Shown here piece by piece: positions 1-13,400 of a stretch of 64,000 bases of DNA. The notes below the pieces were generated by a model. The model was not told the DNA's origin. It made no database searches and saw only the letters and a program-made list of their open reading frames with translations. Origin of the DNA: Dipylidium caninum. Taxonomy: Eukaryota; Platyhelminthes; Cestoda; Cyclophyllidea; Dipylidiidae. A program made the position numbers and the translations under genes. The DNA is taken from NCBI GenBank assembly GCA_017562135.1, contig QEYB01000406.1, positions 587,721-651,720 of the forward strand, written 5' to 3'. The stretch's first letter is position 1, and every line of letters begins with the position of its first letter.

Positions 1-26
1 TACGCCGCAACATTTGTTGTTAATAG

Positions 27-3000
27 CGTTCATTTCCATCACCTCCAAATGTATTCAAGGTTAAATGCTCGTCAAAGTTGGATAGCTGTGATATGGGTGG
101 GCCGAATTTATCAGAATTGGTGATCTCCACTTTATCAGCTGTGGTGGTTGGAAGTAGTGGAATTTTTCCTGCTCTTTTTGTGGATTCTCCGAACAGTTTT
201 AGTTTAAATGATCCAGGTAGGAGAAGCATGCTAATTCTTCTATCTTGATAACAGCGATAAATAGATGGTTGTGTTTTGCTACTGGCAGCCTTTTGGGCGA
301 GGTCTTTGTTCATTTACTTCCAGAAACTGTGGAGAATCTTCCTCTTGATAATAACACATGGGCTCTTGCGATCCTTACCGGCGTTTTAGTTTTCTACATA
401 ACGGAGAAGATCGTTGCCTTTTATGAAAGTGCTCAAGTATGAAATATACTCATGCCAGTCATTTTTATAAAGCTTTTAGAAGCTAATAAAATTCACACCA
501 ATGTGGCAGCTAAACACTTATCTCATAAAAGATTTGAAAGTGAATGTCCTCTTCCTCGGGTAGGATTTATCCTGATGTAATATTGTAGGCTATCGGATAT
601 TTAAACCTTCTTGCAAATTCGATCGATAATTTCTCGCATGGACTTTCATTAGGAGCTAGCTACTGTGTCTCCACTCGGGTAAGACTTATTGTTAGTCATT
701 TTACACATTTGAACGACGGTCAGTAATATAATCTATTTGCATTCGTGTACACTGAAATAGGGGATTAAGTAATAACAAAAATGTTCACAAAACGGAGTCA
801 TCTGAGATCGATTCTGACTTTCACTCTTTCGTTTACTAGAGCGACAGCAGCTTTATTAGTTTGTGCTTACGTGTAATTCTTGCCTGGGCTCAGAAAAAAT
901 ATATGATCGGATAAAAAACAGTAACTTTTTTTTCCAGAGGAAGGCTTCCAATGTTTATGAATTTGTACATTTTAGTGCGGATTAGTGGCTACATCTTGCT
1001 TATTAATTCACGAGATACCACATGAACTTTCCGACTTCATCATCCTTCTTCGGAGTGGATTTTCTCGATGGGACGCTATCAAAGCCCAAGCAAGTATTCA
1101 CTCATATAATTACTTCATGATTGCACACTGTTACAAGTGACCAAAATTATCAATAAACTGAGTTTCTACTTCCCATATCAATTATTTTAGATTAATCCTT
1201 ACTCCCGTCCAGAATTTACTGTTTTTTTTCAAAGTGCCTTTCATGAAGGAATATATCATTCATCATCGAAATCGAAAAATTTTATCAGAGGCTATCTTCA
1301 CGAATTTCGCGACGTTTACCAATTTCAATGAATATTTCTTCCTTTACTATTCAATACTTGTGTTCTTTTAGCTTTTAACGGCATCGACTTGCCTTCTTGG
1401 TACCTACACAATTGCTATTTTTCGGTACAAATGTAAAGGTAAATGAATTTTATGGAATAATGTAGAGTCCTTTTTCTTAAATCTTCCAGTTATCATCACT
1501 TTATTTACATAAACTTTTAAAACCCATTTTAGAACATACATTTTTATTATGGAGTGAGGAAGTATAATTACAAAATTTTATATAGCAACTCGTTTCAGTG
1601 ATTTCTCATATATAGCAAAATATAGCTTCTTTGCGCAATTGGCAAATCACCTGTTTAATTTTAATGCTTTTATCATTAAGTCACAAAATTCAAGTTTGAA
1701 AGCTTTGAGTATGATCCTCCGTATTGCCATAAATCATTTCGATGCTCCTTTGCCATATTTCTTACTAAAATGCTCTCCAATCTCTCCCTTATTCGGAAAT
1801 CCTAGTTATGTCGTCCCTCTTCTGACCATCATTTTCTTGGGTTCGCCAGGTCGCTTGTTCCCTTGACCTCAAGGGATGCGGCCGCCACCTCATTACCCTG
1901 GTTCCACCATGACATTTTACTGTACACTTGGCTAGCTCGATTCTGATTTCCTCTTTCTACCCACTAAATACCTACGTTTCCTCCCCAATAATTCAATAAC
2001 ACAAGCCACGCAACCGGACTTCTATCATTTTGCTCAGGACTCAAATCTACTTAACCTTTGTCATTTAATATCAAGGCATGTTGAAATTCTTCATGACAGT
2101 GTCAAGGCGTATTAAAGATAAATGTTGTAGGGGAAGGACCAGCTGGCTTTTCGTCTACATCCCTGTTTTGTTCCACTTTGTAATTGGCCCTTGTAAGGTC
2201 GGTCATTGAATGGTGAGAGCTTTAACCTACGAGGTCCAAGTACACATCTCTGAGCTCATCATTACCCTGGTCACGTAGTTTTATTTTGTGCGACAGCCCA
2301 CCTTCCTCCTTCCTCTTATCTTAAATTCCTTTCCCTGTAATAATCATTAGTTCACTGCTTTTGCCGAGGCAAAAATTTGTTAAATTTAGTACAAAAGTTA
2401 GCGTATTGACTAGAAGCAAGTGTCAATGAGGTGTTACATTGGAACACTAACACGCCGTAACTTTGTCATCATAGTAGTTATTGTATCCTTCATTTATTTT
2501 AACCTTATTTGTTACGACACATTCCTGGCTCTCGTCGATCCCGGTCCTTCGACGAATAAACGATATTTTTGAATTCCATGTTACTTGTATGCCTTTATTA
2601 TTGAGGTCACCGACGTGAAACTAAGCGTTGGATACTGCTGACGTACTAATCAGTGCATAGATCTCTCTAAAATTGTTAATTCATCAAGATGTGTCGGTAA
2701 AGCACGAAAGATGTAAGATATTGTAAGTCAATTAAAACTCTTATTTCATAAAATAAGCCGTTTTTACCGATTTCCGTCTAATCGCTAACCAACTCCCCCT
2801 AATATGCTTATTTCACGACTGAAACACAGCCTTTCTTCTTATCATTACAAGAACTTAATGGCACTTGGAAGAAAACATTAAGATTTTCTCGTTGGCCTGT
2901 TTTTACTAACCTTAACACAAAACGGAGTGTTCTGTGCAAACTCTGTGTAATGGCACTGATTACCGACGGCATTTGAATTCGATGTTTACTGTCAGAACTC

Positions 3001-4501
3001 GTACCTTTGTTTATATTAGGCCTTAGGTACTGATAGGTATCAGGTCCGTGCTTATTAAGCTTCATTATGCAAAGTGTGTTTATGCAACAGCTCATCTTTT
3101 TCCCTCTTCCGCTCTGTTCTTGCACTGACCGATGGTCTTCTGACAGACCCAAGTGTGTGCACAAATTTTCCATTTGGCAGATGTTCGTTTCTCCTGTAGT
3201 TCCTCTAGCTTTGTAGATTCTAGTCCCAGAAGCTAGCTTAATTGAATCATGATAATCGGGACCTTCTTCGCACCGTTTACCTATAAGTAGGTATTGTTTT
3301 CCTTCGAGCGAGAATCTGATGGAATACCTTAAAACGCTTTTTGTTGTAAATCATTGTTTCAATTTCCGATATAGGTGGGCTTCAACACAATAGACTTATT
3401 CATTCACTTTGAATTCACTAACGATATAGAAAGATCTCTTTCAGCACCCTCTGCTAAACTGATGCTTCCTGACCGACCAGTAACTCTACTACTGTCTTTT
3501 AACTTTTATGCTTGCATAACTTCTAAGCTCATTATACTGGCGAAGTTTTCATCTTTGAATTGACATTGTCAAGTGGAATTATCCATAAATTGTGTTACAA
3601 ATGGCACCTACGTCTTTGACTTCGATTTCTATTTAGATTGGATGCTGTTAGTACCTTTTACGGCCGGTGGATTTCTGTATATAGCGTTGGTCTCGTTACT
3701 TCCCACGTTTTTGCGTGAAAAGACTCCCAGGTAAGTGCCGAATGGTGGTGAACTTCCTCGTCTCATATCGAGGTTTCGCCATAAGCCAATACTGGCTTCG
3801 TAGGACTCTAAAAACTTATGCTTAGGGAAAAACTTTTGTTTTGTTAGTAATATAATAATGTTTTACAATTTTCAGATAAGCGTTTTCGTCGCCCAAGTTT
3901 ATAAATAATGGTAATACCACCTTAACTCTCTTTAAAATTTATTGTTAGACAATGAAAAGCACCAATTATTACCCTCTTAAGTCATACTTTAACTATTACT
4001 ACATTGCCATGGTAAGAAGGGATTTATTAAAAATATGTTAAGTGGACTGGGGGCTGGATAAGAAGAAAGACGAAGTCGCGAAATTTATACATGCTAAGTT
4101 CGAGGTTGAATTCCGCACGAATGGAAATAAAAGACACACAGATGAAATACCAACTGAAATGCTTTTATCATAACATTTTTTGGATGTGATTTATTGTCTT
4201 TTATTTAGGAATTTATTCCACCTGGTTTTCCATGGATGATAAATTTGTATTCATATATCTAGCAAAGATGTTTCATAAACCATAGATTGTGAAATAAGGG
4301 TAACAACACTTTTTCAGTATTTTACTTACCCTAACAATCTACCGCATCGCTTTAATTCTTTTATATGTAACCCCCTTTTATTTTAAGGGAATCATTTATC
4401 CAACTATGCTTTATGGTATCAGGAGTGGCATGTATCCAAGGAATCACATGCGCACATTTCTGAGCCAGGACCAAGCCTTCACGTTGAAAGCATTTCAATA
4501 A
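27..4501 (+). CDS. SLC39A13: ZIP13-like zinc transporter, 5' end outside window
   Basis: Multi-membrane-span zinc transporter of the ZIP (SLC39) family; ZIP13 works in Golgi/ER-type membranes. Exons read by frame and phase: about 27-216, 255-436, 589-678, 976-1089, 1372-1438, 3637-3730, 4318-4501. All junction phases agree (1,0,0,0,1,2). Visible landmarks: first membrane span with SGIFPAL, then GSLLGEVFVHLLPE, then GYLNLLANSIDNFSHGLSLG, the metal-site motif HEIPHELSDF, and TAGGFLYIALVSLLP. The GYLNLLAN.IDN.. motif is what separates ZIP13 from ZIP7 (family knowledge). No start codon is convincing in the first exon, so the gene probably begins upstream. The last exon is the weakest part: it fits in phase and begins hydrophobic, but its tail of about 30 residues is not recognisably ZIP. 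RBM8A follows 735 bases downstream on the same strand. Confidence 0.85.
1084..1096 (+). other. GC-AG intron donor in the ZIP13-like gene
   Basis: The exon ending at 1089 (codon CAA, phase 0) must join the exon at 1372 (phase 0) to keep the ZIP frame. The only fitting donor is GCAAGT at 1090. The nearby GTATTC at 1094 would leave phase 1 and shift the frame. GC-AG introns are a known minor class with this donor consensus. Confidence 0.65.
1439..3636 (+). other. Long intron of the ZIP13-like gene
   Basis: This 2.2-kb intron is far longer than its neighbours (38-283 bases for the first four). It is AT-rich. I see no further ZIP exon and no RNA gene. Short ORFs on both strands show no recognisable domain. 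A short stretch near 2530-2575 with AATAAA-like text may be a repeat fragment, but I cannot identify it. Confidence 0.6.
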
Positions 4502-5236
4502 TGTGTCCTCCGTCAGATGATTTGTATACCCGACAGGAAACTGTCGCTCACCAGATTTCTGCGTAGTCCATATTGAACCTTTTTTATTAGGAATCTTGAG
4601 CTGGTGCTTACGAACCTATGTTAAATACATTCTTTTGTAAGAACTATAAAGTTGTAATGAATGCAGGACTAGCATGTTCGCAAAAGCTATGAGTGCACCT
4701 GTGAGTGGTTTGCTCATCGGCAATACACGATAAGGCCGTAGTACTCGGCTTCCTCGACAACTAAGACTTAAAACGCATCTTGTTATTTTAGCGGATACTG
4801 GTAAGAGATGTTAGAGGTATGGATTAGGAGGTCCTGCGTTGAGCAGTGATAATACATGGGAGAAGTAAAGGCGCTATGGTGGTTAGGCAATTGTTAATTT
4901 GTGGACGAAAAAGTGGTGGGACAAGGCAAGACATATACCTTTGCCATGGCGCCCTATTCTTGATAACACTGCCTTTTTTACTAGGAAATAAACCAGCTTT
5001 TCTTAATAAGAATAAGTTTGAAGTCATCGGGGACTAACTCCGTTTCATAACATTTGCGCACAAAAAAAAAAGTGCTAAAGCGGAAGCAATTTACTAAGCC
5101 TGAGTGTGACTCAATTTCCTATGATTTGCACATCTATCGTCATTAAAGACTAGAATTTTTCGCCGATAATTTAAACATCTGCTGCTGATTGGATCACCGC
5201 TTACTTAATTTCCGCGGCCCGGTTTGAAATACGCAA
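4502..5236. other. Intergenic spacer between ZIP13-like gene and RBM8A
   Basis: The spacer should contain the ZIP13 3' UTR and the RBM8A promoter. An AATAAA hexamer at 4987-4992 is a possible poly(A) signal, about 485 bases past the proposed stop, so it is uncertain. The complementary ORFs here show no domain. Confidence 0.45.
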
Positions 5237-6541
5237 ATGGCGGACGTGGTCGAGATTCATGGTGGGAATGACTTCGAAAATGATACCGAGGGAGATCGTA
5301 AGTACATTTTTTGTAGGAACAGCTCTTTGATGGTGGTGCGTAATGCTCAACTTGTCTCTATATTTACTACTATTCGTCTTCTCACGTTATTTATTCCGAT
5401 TTTGAGCGCGAAATTAACACGAATGTCTTCTGTCTGGTCTTTAATGATGAAAATTCCGTAGATGTTAGGGGAATTCTTCAAGTTTTAACTAATAAGCACC
5501 ATTCCTTGATTTGCGTGGCCCACATTTGCTGTGAATAACATGAGGTATACTGACATAAATATATCATAGCATCTTTTTGGATACAGTTTCCTCTTCGTTT
5601 TATCGTGTAGCTACTTTTACCACAGTCTTCTGTTTATCATGACGCTGGAAATGCATAAGCCACATCACGATTCTTTCGACTGTCACGTATTAGTATTGTG
5701 TTTTAGCAAATGTTTTTTTTTCACTCCATCCTTCTCATTTGTCCACTTCCTATCCAAACGCTTGCTGTAGTTCTTCGCTTTTTCGTTCTTTTTTCTTTCC
5801 CACGCATAAACCTTGTGTGTGTGTCCGTATTTCTGTACCTCTTTTTGTGCAGACCTCATCGCTGTTATGATTTTGGTTAATATACATGCGTGCTTTACAT
5901 ATTTCTGTTCAGTCCCCATTTGAAAATTTTTTTGCGTTTCCTTTTAGATGGTATCATGCGTCTAAAGGAGCAAGCGACCAAACGTAAAGGTCGTGGTTTT
6001 CGCGGAGGTATTTTCTACGCTTTTAATATTTAACTTCCTTTAGAGACCATCACACATCCACAGGAAGAAGAGTTCGAATCCCTCAAATCGGATGATAATA
6101 TTTCGGCCAACGCGCCCCAGCGTTGTAAGTTTAGTAAATCGAAGTAATCCCTGCACTTCAGCTGTTGAGGGGTGGATTGTGTTCGTGCGTAATGTTCATG
6201 AAGAGGCCTCTGACGATGACATCCGGGATAAGTTCTGCGAATATGGCGAGATAAAAAATATCCATCTCAATCTCGACCGACGCACTGGTTTTCTTAAGGG
6301 TTATGCATTAGTTGAATATGAGACCTTCAAAGATGCCAGCGCAGCCCTACAGGCCTTGAATGGTAGTGAGTTGCATGGTCAGAAAATTCTTGTTGATTGG
6401 GCCTTCGTGAAAGGCAGTGGACGTACCAGTGGCTTTAGTCGAAGATCTGGACATCGTCACGGCGGTAGCGGACTTCATCGCCGTGTAAGCCGTTCCCGGA
6501 GTCGAAGCCGCTCAAGGTCTCGGGATCGTGCCCGTAACTGA
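5237..6541 (+). CDS. RBM8A: RNA-binding protein 8A (Y14), exon junction complex core
   Basis: Y14 pairs with MAGOH in the exon junction complex, which marks spliced mRNA in the nucleus and carries information for export, translation and nonsense-mediated decay. Exons: 5237-5297, 5948-6007, 6044-6124, 6162-6541. They sum to 582 bases, giving 193 residues (human Y14 has 174). The start ATG gives [10 protein letters not shown], as in other Y14 proteins. The basic KRKGRGF motif follows in exon 2. Exon 4 joins as PQRSVEGWI and carries the RRM: RNP2-like WIVFVRNV, the run [12 protein letters not shown], and RNP1-like KGYALVEY. The C-terminus is an RS tail with an SRSRSRSR run. Introns 2 and 3 are only 36 and 37 bases long. 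No disruption is seen. Confidence 0.97.
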
Positions 6542-6576
6542 AAAATCCGTTGTGTGGAGAGATGACGATATTTGTG

Positions 6577-6582
6577 AATAAA
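6577..6582 (+). terminator. Poly(A) signal of RBM8A
   Basis: AATAAA lies 36 bases past the RBM8A stop codon, in the expected place for cleavage and polyadenylation. Confidence 0.75.
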
Positions 6583-9500
6583 AATACCTGTTCCATTTTT
6601 CGTCATCCTTTTAATAATTACCTACCGCTATCATATGGCCAAGATTTTACGGTAAACGAAATCAGTTTTGTCTTTATTTCATTTTTAAAAGAAGAATATG
6701 AAGTTTATGACTAAGACAACCTCTTGACGGTGGTAGGTACGGATTCTTTAGAAATCGCACGTTTGCGGTATGCTCAGCGTGGACCACCGATTTGCTTAAA
6801 GACGGTGACCGACAAATTCAGTTTTCATTGCTACGATTCTTTTAACAGATTTTAATTGTAGTACTCGTACCTTCCAAACATTTGATCCATTACTGGTATG
6901 GTGTTTTGGCGAATGCAGAATTTATTTTTCAGTTCTAGCCCAGAAAGTACTGACTAACTTCATGTCGATGGCTTAGGGGCCAGAGTTGTTTGCTGTTTTC
7001 TGGTTTGATTACTGTACTATCATTGAACCGATTAATCCTGCTTCCTAAACTATTTTTAAGCCCTGTAGTTGTACCTCGGACGGCTGTTCGCAGCTGATTT
7101 TTACCCATCTTGATGATTTCATCTTTACTTTATATGTACAAATGTGGGATCTGGACGATCTTAGTAAGTTTGGAGTTTTGCATGAATGCAACGTATCATG
7201 TTATGCTCGTGCCTCAACTTTAATTTTAGTTCGGTTTTAGGCTTTAAACCTTGTTCCGTGTGACTTTAGACGACATTGATGAAGGATTTTCGCAGTGAAT
7301 TACTGCGTAGACATCCGTGATATTATATGAGGAGGGGAGAAGTGAGGCGTGTTACGGAGTATCAAGTTTCCAGCAAAATGGGCTGAGTTCTGGGCCTCGG
7401 GGTAGAGGCGTCCAGGTTATGGACATTTTTCGAGTCGCATGGGAAGTAATAACAATGAGGAGGAGCGCACGATCGTCACTTTTTTGTATAGTGTATTAAT
7501 GGTAGGCAACAGGGAAGACTAATAAAGACTAACGTTTCAGTAAGTCTCTTGTTTGGCGATTTATTCTACTTTTGAGTATGTACTGTCGTTATTTCCTTGC
7601 GATTCGTTGAATGGCAAGACTTCCATTTTGATAACCTATTTACAACATCTGGGTAAGGTAATGTAGCTAGACTTTGATGCAGTCGCCCTCACGCAAACCG
7701 CGGGGATTCCAATTCCTCCCCCAAATTTGGTGGTGAGTCAGTTAGGCCCTCGCCCCAGGATCCTTTTGTTAGAATAAGTAACAATAATGCATAGAGGGGA
7801 TACAACTTTGGTGTGCGGAGGTCGTAACATCGTGAGAAAATAAAATAATCGTAAACAGGTCGTTCCCCTCCTTTTCTATTCAATGTTGTAATCCACAGCT
7901 GGAGTCGGGTGGCGTGAGGCTTCGCCTGTTGTGAAGGTAATGGCATATGCTAGAAATGCTTGTTAGTAAAATGGTGTGATTACCGCTTCCTGCGGTTCTA
8001 ATGGACTTCAATTGCGTTCGTCAAATCAGAAATAACTTTCGTACAAAAAGGAATTGGTGAATTCGGCAAATTTCGATTTGTGGTTAGCATTTTGTCTTTT
8101 CTACTGTCTCCCAATAAAGATGGCTCATCATGTGGATGCCAGGTTTAGCACTTGTGGCCTTTTGCGTCTCACCCACATGGAGGACATGAGCCACTATCGT
8201 TTTACGGATCGACACACTACACGGAGAAACAGCAACTTTCCTCCGCTCTTCTCTCGAACGCCGCTTTCGGCGGTCCTCGTCGGGAGTCACCATCGGACAT
8301 AACGACATTGAAGGTCTCATACCTGTGGCCATGGTTCTTCGATATCGACTCCCTTGCAATTTGAACTGTACCAAGAGGGGAGTAAATTGGGTGGCTTTAT
8401 TAGAGCATGTGAATTTTTCGTGCTAAGGAGGTGTAAGACGTGTCCTAATTAACCAGACGAAGGAGATGTCATGTAGGTGTTTTCACGCTGACGACATTTA
8501 TCATTTCTGTCACTTCCCTACCGCGATTCCGTGGGTAATTAGCCACGTGAAGCATCAACAACGGAGACGAAATTTCACGCCTGTGCGGCTCATCGCAAAA
8601 AGGCATATGGAGCATGTCTTAGCGTGGCACGTGTCTGACCAGTGCTTTGTCCCAAGTAAACAAGGAGGTCTCCGTGATTGTACCGATGACAGTGATCCAA
8701 AATAAATCACAAACGCGTTGCATCTATTCTACTAACGGGAAGTACTCGCTAAACCTAGTACAAAGACTTTGTCTGAAATAGAGGAATGGCGACGCGTGCA
8801 GCTAAGTGTTAACGATACAGGAGACGACTGTCATTTCTTATCGGCGTGCGGCCTCTACATATCCAGAGTATAACAAATTTTCTTCTGGAATCTTGTCTGA
8901 CGATGTGAAAGGTATATTAATTTTCCCCTTTTGCCTTGATGGTTTCAGCCACCGTGGTGTGAGCGGAAGGTGGGGAAATACTGGTGTAAATGTCCGAACC
9001 AGAGGCCACGAGGCCGGCGATTCCGACCCGTGTATCGATGTACGAAGCCCAGCCCGGATCACTGTCTTTGACTTTATTCAATTTTCGGTGCTTCACAAGT
9101 TCTGTCGTGCAAATAGGCTCAGAATCTACGTTTCAGCAGAATGTCACAAATTCCAATTTGCTGTCAACACAACTGTATTTTAAAACTTAAGATCGAGGGC
9201 ATAAACCGAATTGCGGGAGTGTTTGTGCTCCGCAGAAGAGTTCTTAGCAAGCAGCTTCATTGACACGTCCTCTTGTCAAAGAGCCATTAAGCGTGTCCTT
9301 TCCAAGTCTTCCACCTCGTATTCTTGTCCGGTAAATCAAAACGAAGAAGGGTTGATGTGATTCTGGTCTATCGGACTGCGGCGCCAAGTTGAATTCTCAG
9401 ATGCCAGGACGATGCGGCCAGCGGGGCAAATCCTGTCCGGCTGCTGGAAGTACTTTAAGGGAAACTGCAAACAAACAGAGAACATGGCGTCCAAGACACT

Positions 9501-10129
9501 GCCATCGCAGACATGTCTCGTGGGAAATAGGATTTATTTTCAATTGAGTTATTACAACCAACCCTGCGCTTAGACTGATTTCTGGTTATAAGAAGGTGTG
9601 CAACACGGCGCTGAGATTACATCGTCTCTGCCATGTATCCGTGACATTTAAAATGCTAAAATCGAATCTCGCGCAAAAGTTGTCTCACCAACAAATCACG
9701 ATGCGATTGTGTGAAGGGCAGATCAAAGGAGGACGGAGAGAGCACCGCCTACAAGCCTCGCTTGAAGCAGGAAGGCTCAAGAGCGTCTCATTGTGTGTGT
9801 GTGTGTGTCACTTGGTCAAAAATGTATTGCCTGTGTCACGTAGCCTAACCAGAGGCTGTTTAGGCCGACGCCGAGGGCCAGTCACCGCGCATACGTAGGG
9901 GTGTTCCCCGCTTTCCCGGGTCCAATGTTCCCTCTCTGACAGGGCAAACACCGCGCCTCAAAACGGTGCATGTAGACACGTGGTTGGTGAGGCTATTCAG
10001 CCGGAATGGTGAGTATGGAGTGGACCTGGATGAGGAGACTTAAGATGGCTTGTTTTTCAAGCCTAAGTCATGCGTACTTACATAGTCGCGCTGGAATAAA
10101 GTCGTTTTATCCGCTAGGTGGATTAGCGG
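6583..10129. other. No recognisable gene
   Basis: Short ORFs occur on both strands, the longest 125 codons at 8806-9183, without domains, repeats of codon pattern or plausible splice partners. A possible scrap of TAZ1 at about 8119-8225 (plus strand) is too short to claim. A (GT)n tract lies at 9791-9808. Confidence 0.5.
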
Positions 10130-10456
10130 ATGGATGAGAGCAAGGACAAAAATGTCAGTGCCACTCGAAGTCTGCTTCTTTGCAAACTGCCCGACAGGCA
10201 GACGCTTGATGGAGAGAGTCAGGTAATGGAGAAGACCAGTGAAATAGAGGCAAACAAATGCCTTCATTACCTTAAAAAACTAATGGGAAAGCTGATGGGG
10301 AATAACTTCAGCGCCCACAGCAACACACGCCACATATGCTTAAGATGCTGGGGAGAGAAACACATGGCTCCTAGGGAGGACATGCACCAGCATGAGATGC
10401 AGTTTTACCACCTGGCGTCCACACCCCTGAATGGATACGAAGATTTGAAAAATTAG
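10130..10456 (+). pseudogene. Possible decayed TAZ1 copy in a 108-codon ORF
   Basis: An ATG-started ORF whose last third resembles the broken TAZ1 copy at 53.6 kb. Both have GEK.HM, then PRE, then a PLN near the end of the domain. At the DNA level the two share GAGAAACACATG-like text, a GCAC..GAGA..TGC core and a CCTCTGAATCG-like end. The zinc cysteines are mostly replaced. The first two thirds match nothing I know. If the reading is right, the CBP-derived family also reached the 3' side of the CBP gene. It could be a chance match. Confidence 0.33.
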
Positions 10457-13400
10457 CGTCGCCTCTGACGGGCGGGCGTGGAATCGCCTGCTTATTCTGA
10501 TGTTACTACGACAACATTTGTTTTGTAATTACTACAAGGTTTCTCTGGAACTGCACTGCAACACGCGCTCAATGGTCTTTATTCTTGTTAATACCCGCAC
10601 CATGTGGCCGTTGTTTCATTTCTCTCATACGGTCAGGCCAAATGAGAGCTAAATTGTTACACTTGTTGGTAGACTGTTAAACAATAAACTATCATTGCGG
10701 TTGTTCACTCTTCATTCAGTATTCCACTCCTCCCAGCCCCTTAAGTCGTGATATTCATTGGCCGCGGAAGAGACACTCAACCGTTTTCTTCGTCAACGCA
10801 GCTAACTAAATTACTCGGGAGACGCAACGCCGTGGTAAGTTGTTCCAGTTCCTGAAACGGTGCAGATATATTGATGCAAATAAATTGAGAGTGTATTACA
10901 AAGAATTTCAAATTCAGCCGATGTGAAAGTCCCCCGCAGTGACTGAACTCCCGGATATAACTGTCTGACTAATGACAGCGAATGGGTAAACAACGCGTCT
11001 CCCCACTCCCGCGTAATGTCCATCCCTCGTTGTATTTATTATCGCCGATGGTAATCACCGACATTCCCTCGCCTGGACGCTGAGCCGGGAGTCCAACAAG
11101 GGCTTCTTTGCATATATCAAAATACAAGCACATTTCAACAGCCAGTGGGTTGCCACTACAGCTGTCGGAGTTTCAATGAACTTCTCTTAGGCCAAAATGG
11201 TCAAGAGACACCTTAGCCGAGGCCGTGTCCGCTGAGATCCAGCCAGCGATATTGAGGGTAGGTAAAAATTGGTGGCGTAGGGTGTGGCGGGGTGGGCGGG
11301 GGGGGGGATTAGATAGGGCGCGGAGACACCGGGGCAAGTGACACATCCCCTGTTTACCCTCCTTCACCATTTTGAGGCACACGGAAGTAAACTTCAAAGG
11401 CGAGCGGTTGGACTACTCCTGCACGGAATCGTTCGAAATTACTCCGTGCATCAGCATGCAGTGATGCTTTCTCTCATTAGCTTGAGGAAACTAGTGTCTC
11501 ACAATCAAGGCAATCCTTCCGGCGCGATGCATCGTCGTGGGAACATGGATCGTGGCGTTGCGAGGACTTTGCCATTCTACCACGATATTAAACCCTGCGA
11601 CTTTTTACTGTAGCCATCTGAGGGATGAGGAAATGCTGACTATAATCTGCCGGAGCGTTCACATTTGTTTGCGTTTTTCTAAATAGTACTTAAGAATAAT
11701 GAAGTCTTTACTCTGCGAGATGACGTAAAACAGTCACACATGACATTTTATGTGGTTTAACCCACTTGTCTCATCAATGTCGAGATATTAAATTCAACAC
11801 TCCTTCTCGACGTGACCGTTTAGTGCATGAAGGCTTCTCTTTGGTGTGACTTACCCTGTTTTGATCGTGGATGCAAGGCTTAAGCCTCAAGGTGATGCTC
11901 ATCGTTAATGACAGCTTTGCCAAGATTTCAGAAGTCTATTTTCCTCACAATGGGAGATGGTTTGACACTACTCCTGGTTTCAAATCATCAGAAGGCGAAA
12001 ACGACGTCCTTCAGGGTGTGAAATGCCGCTGAGATGGCGATTATTTGCCCTTATGAAAGGACCTTCAGTTTGTCTTTTAGACTGCTTGGGGAAGATTGTG
12101 TTTCAGAAGGTCAGCCAAGCATCGAAGGAGATTTTGCGCTATAAACTGCGGTCCGACAAATTAACTCTCCTCCATTAAATAATTTTCACGGAGGAGAGAA
12201 GGTACAACTTTGAGAAGCCTTGGGCCAGAAAAAGGTAGACTGCGGAGAAAACAAACCGGCTTTTGACGCTGTCCTGACCAAAGCTGGTTTCTAAATCTCC
12301 TAATTCCCATTTATTAGGTGGACGAATGATTACCTGCATTTTCTCCAGCCATAACCTTATCCAAATTATTAAGAAAATTATTAATCTAAATTGCCCAGTG
12401 CCATTACCACCCGTGGAAGTAATCGAGGTAAATAAAGTTACGTTTTGTGCCAGTGCGGGGAAAAATGCGAGGTGCCACCGGCATCCCGTAGAGCACAAAA
12501 TCGCCGCCGCCTCAATTGGTGGAAGATGCAAAAATTGCAACTCTTTCGAGCATTCGGCTGTGTTGGGGTCCACTACTCTGGACGAGCGAACTTCCACCCC
12601 CTACTCCGTCTGACACCTCCACAAGAGGCCATACCTCATTGTAACCGTCAATGTTGAAATAAACAAGAGTGGACGGTAATCATTCAAGGGAGTTTATAAA
12701 TAGCTGTCGCTATTTCCGACGGATAAACACGTTGCACACCGATTGGATTACGTTAAGTCGATCGTATAAAACCGGATTTTGCCAGTGCAGTCGGTAAATA
12801 AGCACAGATTCACCTCCTTTCGTTGGAGGCAGAAAAGGCTGGCTCTATTGGCGGTTTGCAGTTCAGGTTTAAGTCCTCCACGTCGTCTATTTAAAAAGTT
12901 CAAATTAATGCTGTCAGACGAGTCGTACCCGCTCATTAAAAGTGACTGCTGACATTAGCGCATCGAGTTGGCGCGGGTTGAACACCGCGGTCTTATGGGT
13001 GCGCAGTTTGCCTGTATTTCGAATTTATACGGATGCTTCTCCTCACCGCCAACCGGTTGCCCGCCTCAGCCACCGGAGATGGGCCTCGTGGGGATTTCCT
13101 GCATCCTGGGTAGGCAGTCTGGGTGGAAATGTACTCACGCAGACTTATTCACATGCCTTAGAAATAAGAAGAAGCAGTTTCGGTTAATTGACGTGGTCCC
13201 CCCGTAAGAATGGGTGCAGACTTGACTGGACAGGCTTCATGGTCGAGATACTTCAATTTGTGCCGCAATTTGCCAGAATTTGACGACTGACAATAGTCGC
13301 CCTTTCGTCGCCCACGAAGAGCCTGCTGTTTTGGATGATGCTCAGTACCTTCGCCATCGAAATTCACTCTCTACCGAGTGCCTCCAAATCCAACACCTCC

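Noticed and set aside
6060..6070. CAG at about 6062 as acceptor of RBM8A exon 3
   Set aside because: It leads to a stop within ten codons; the acceptor at 6043 keeps the Y14 frame.
6060..6080. GAGTTCGAATCCCTC as a tRNA T-arm
   Set aside because: It lies inside the coding sequence of RBM8A exon 3; no tRNA can be folded around it.
8084..8302. Plus-strand frame with a TAZ1-like scrap (STCGLLRL, then EDMSHYRF)
   Set aside because: Only about 25 residues, no zinc cysteines in register and gaps are needed; chance cannot be excluded.
12326..12657. Cys-rich frames (CQCGEKCEV; GGRCKNCNSF) that could be TAZ1
   Set aside because: Two different frames give equally loose matches, so neither is specific.
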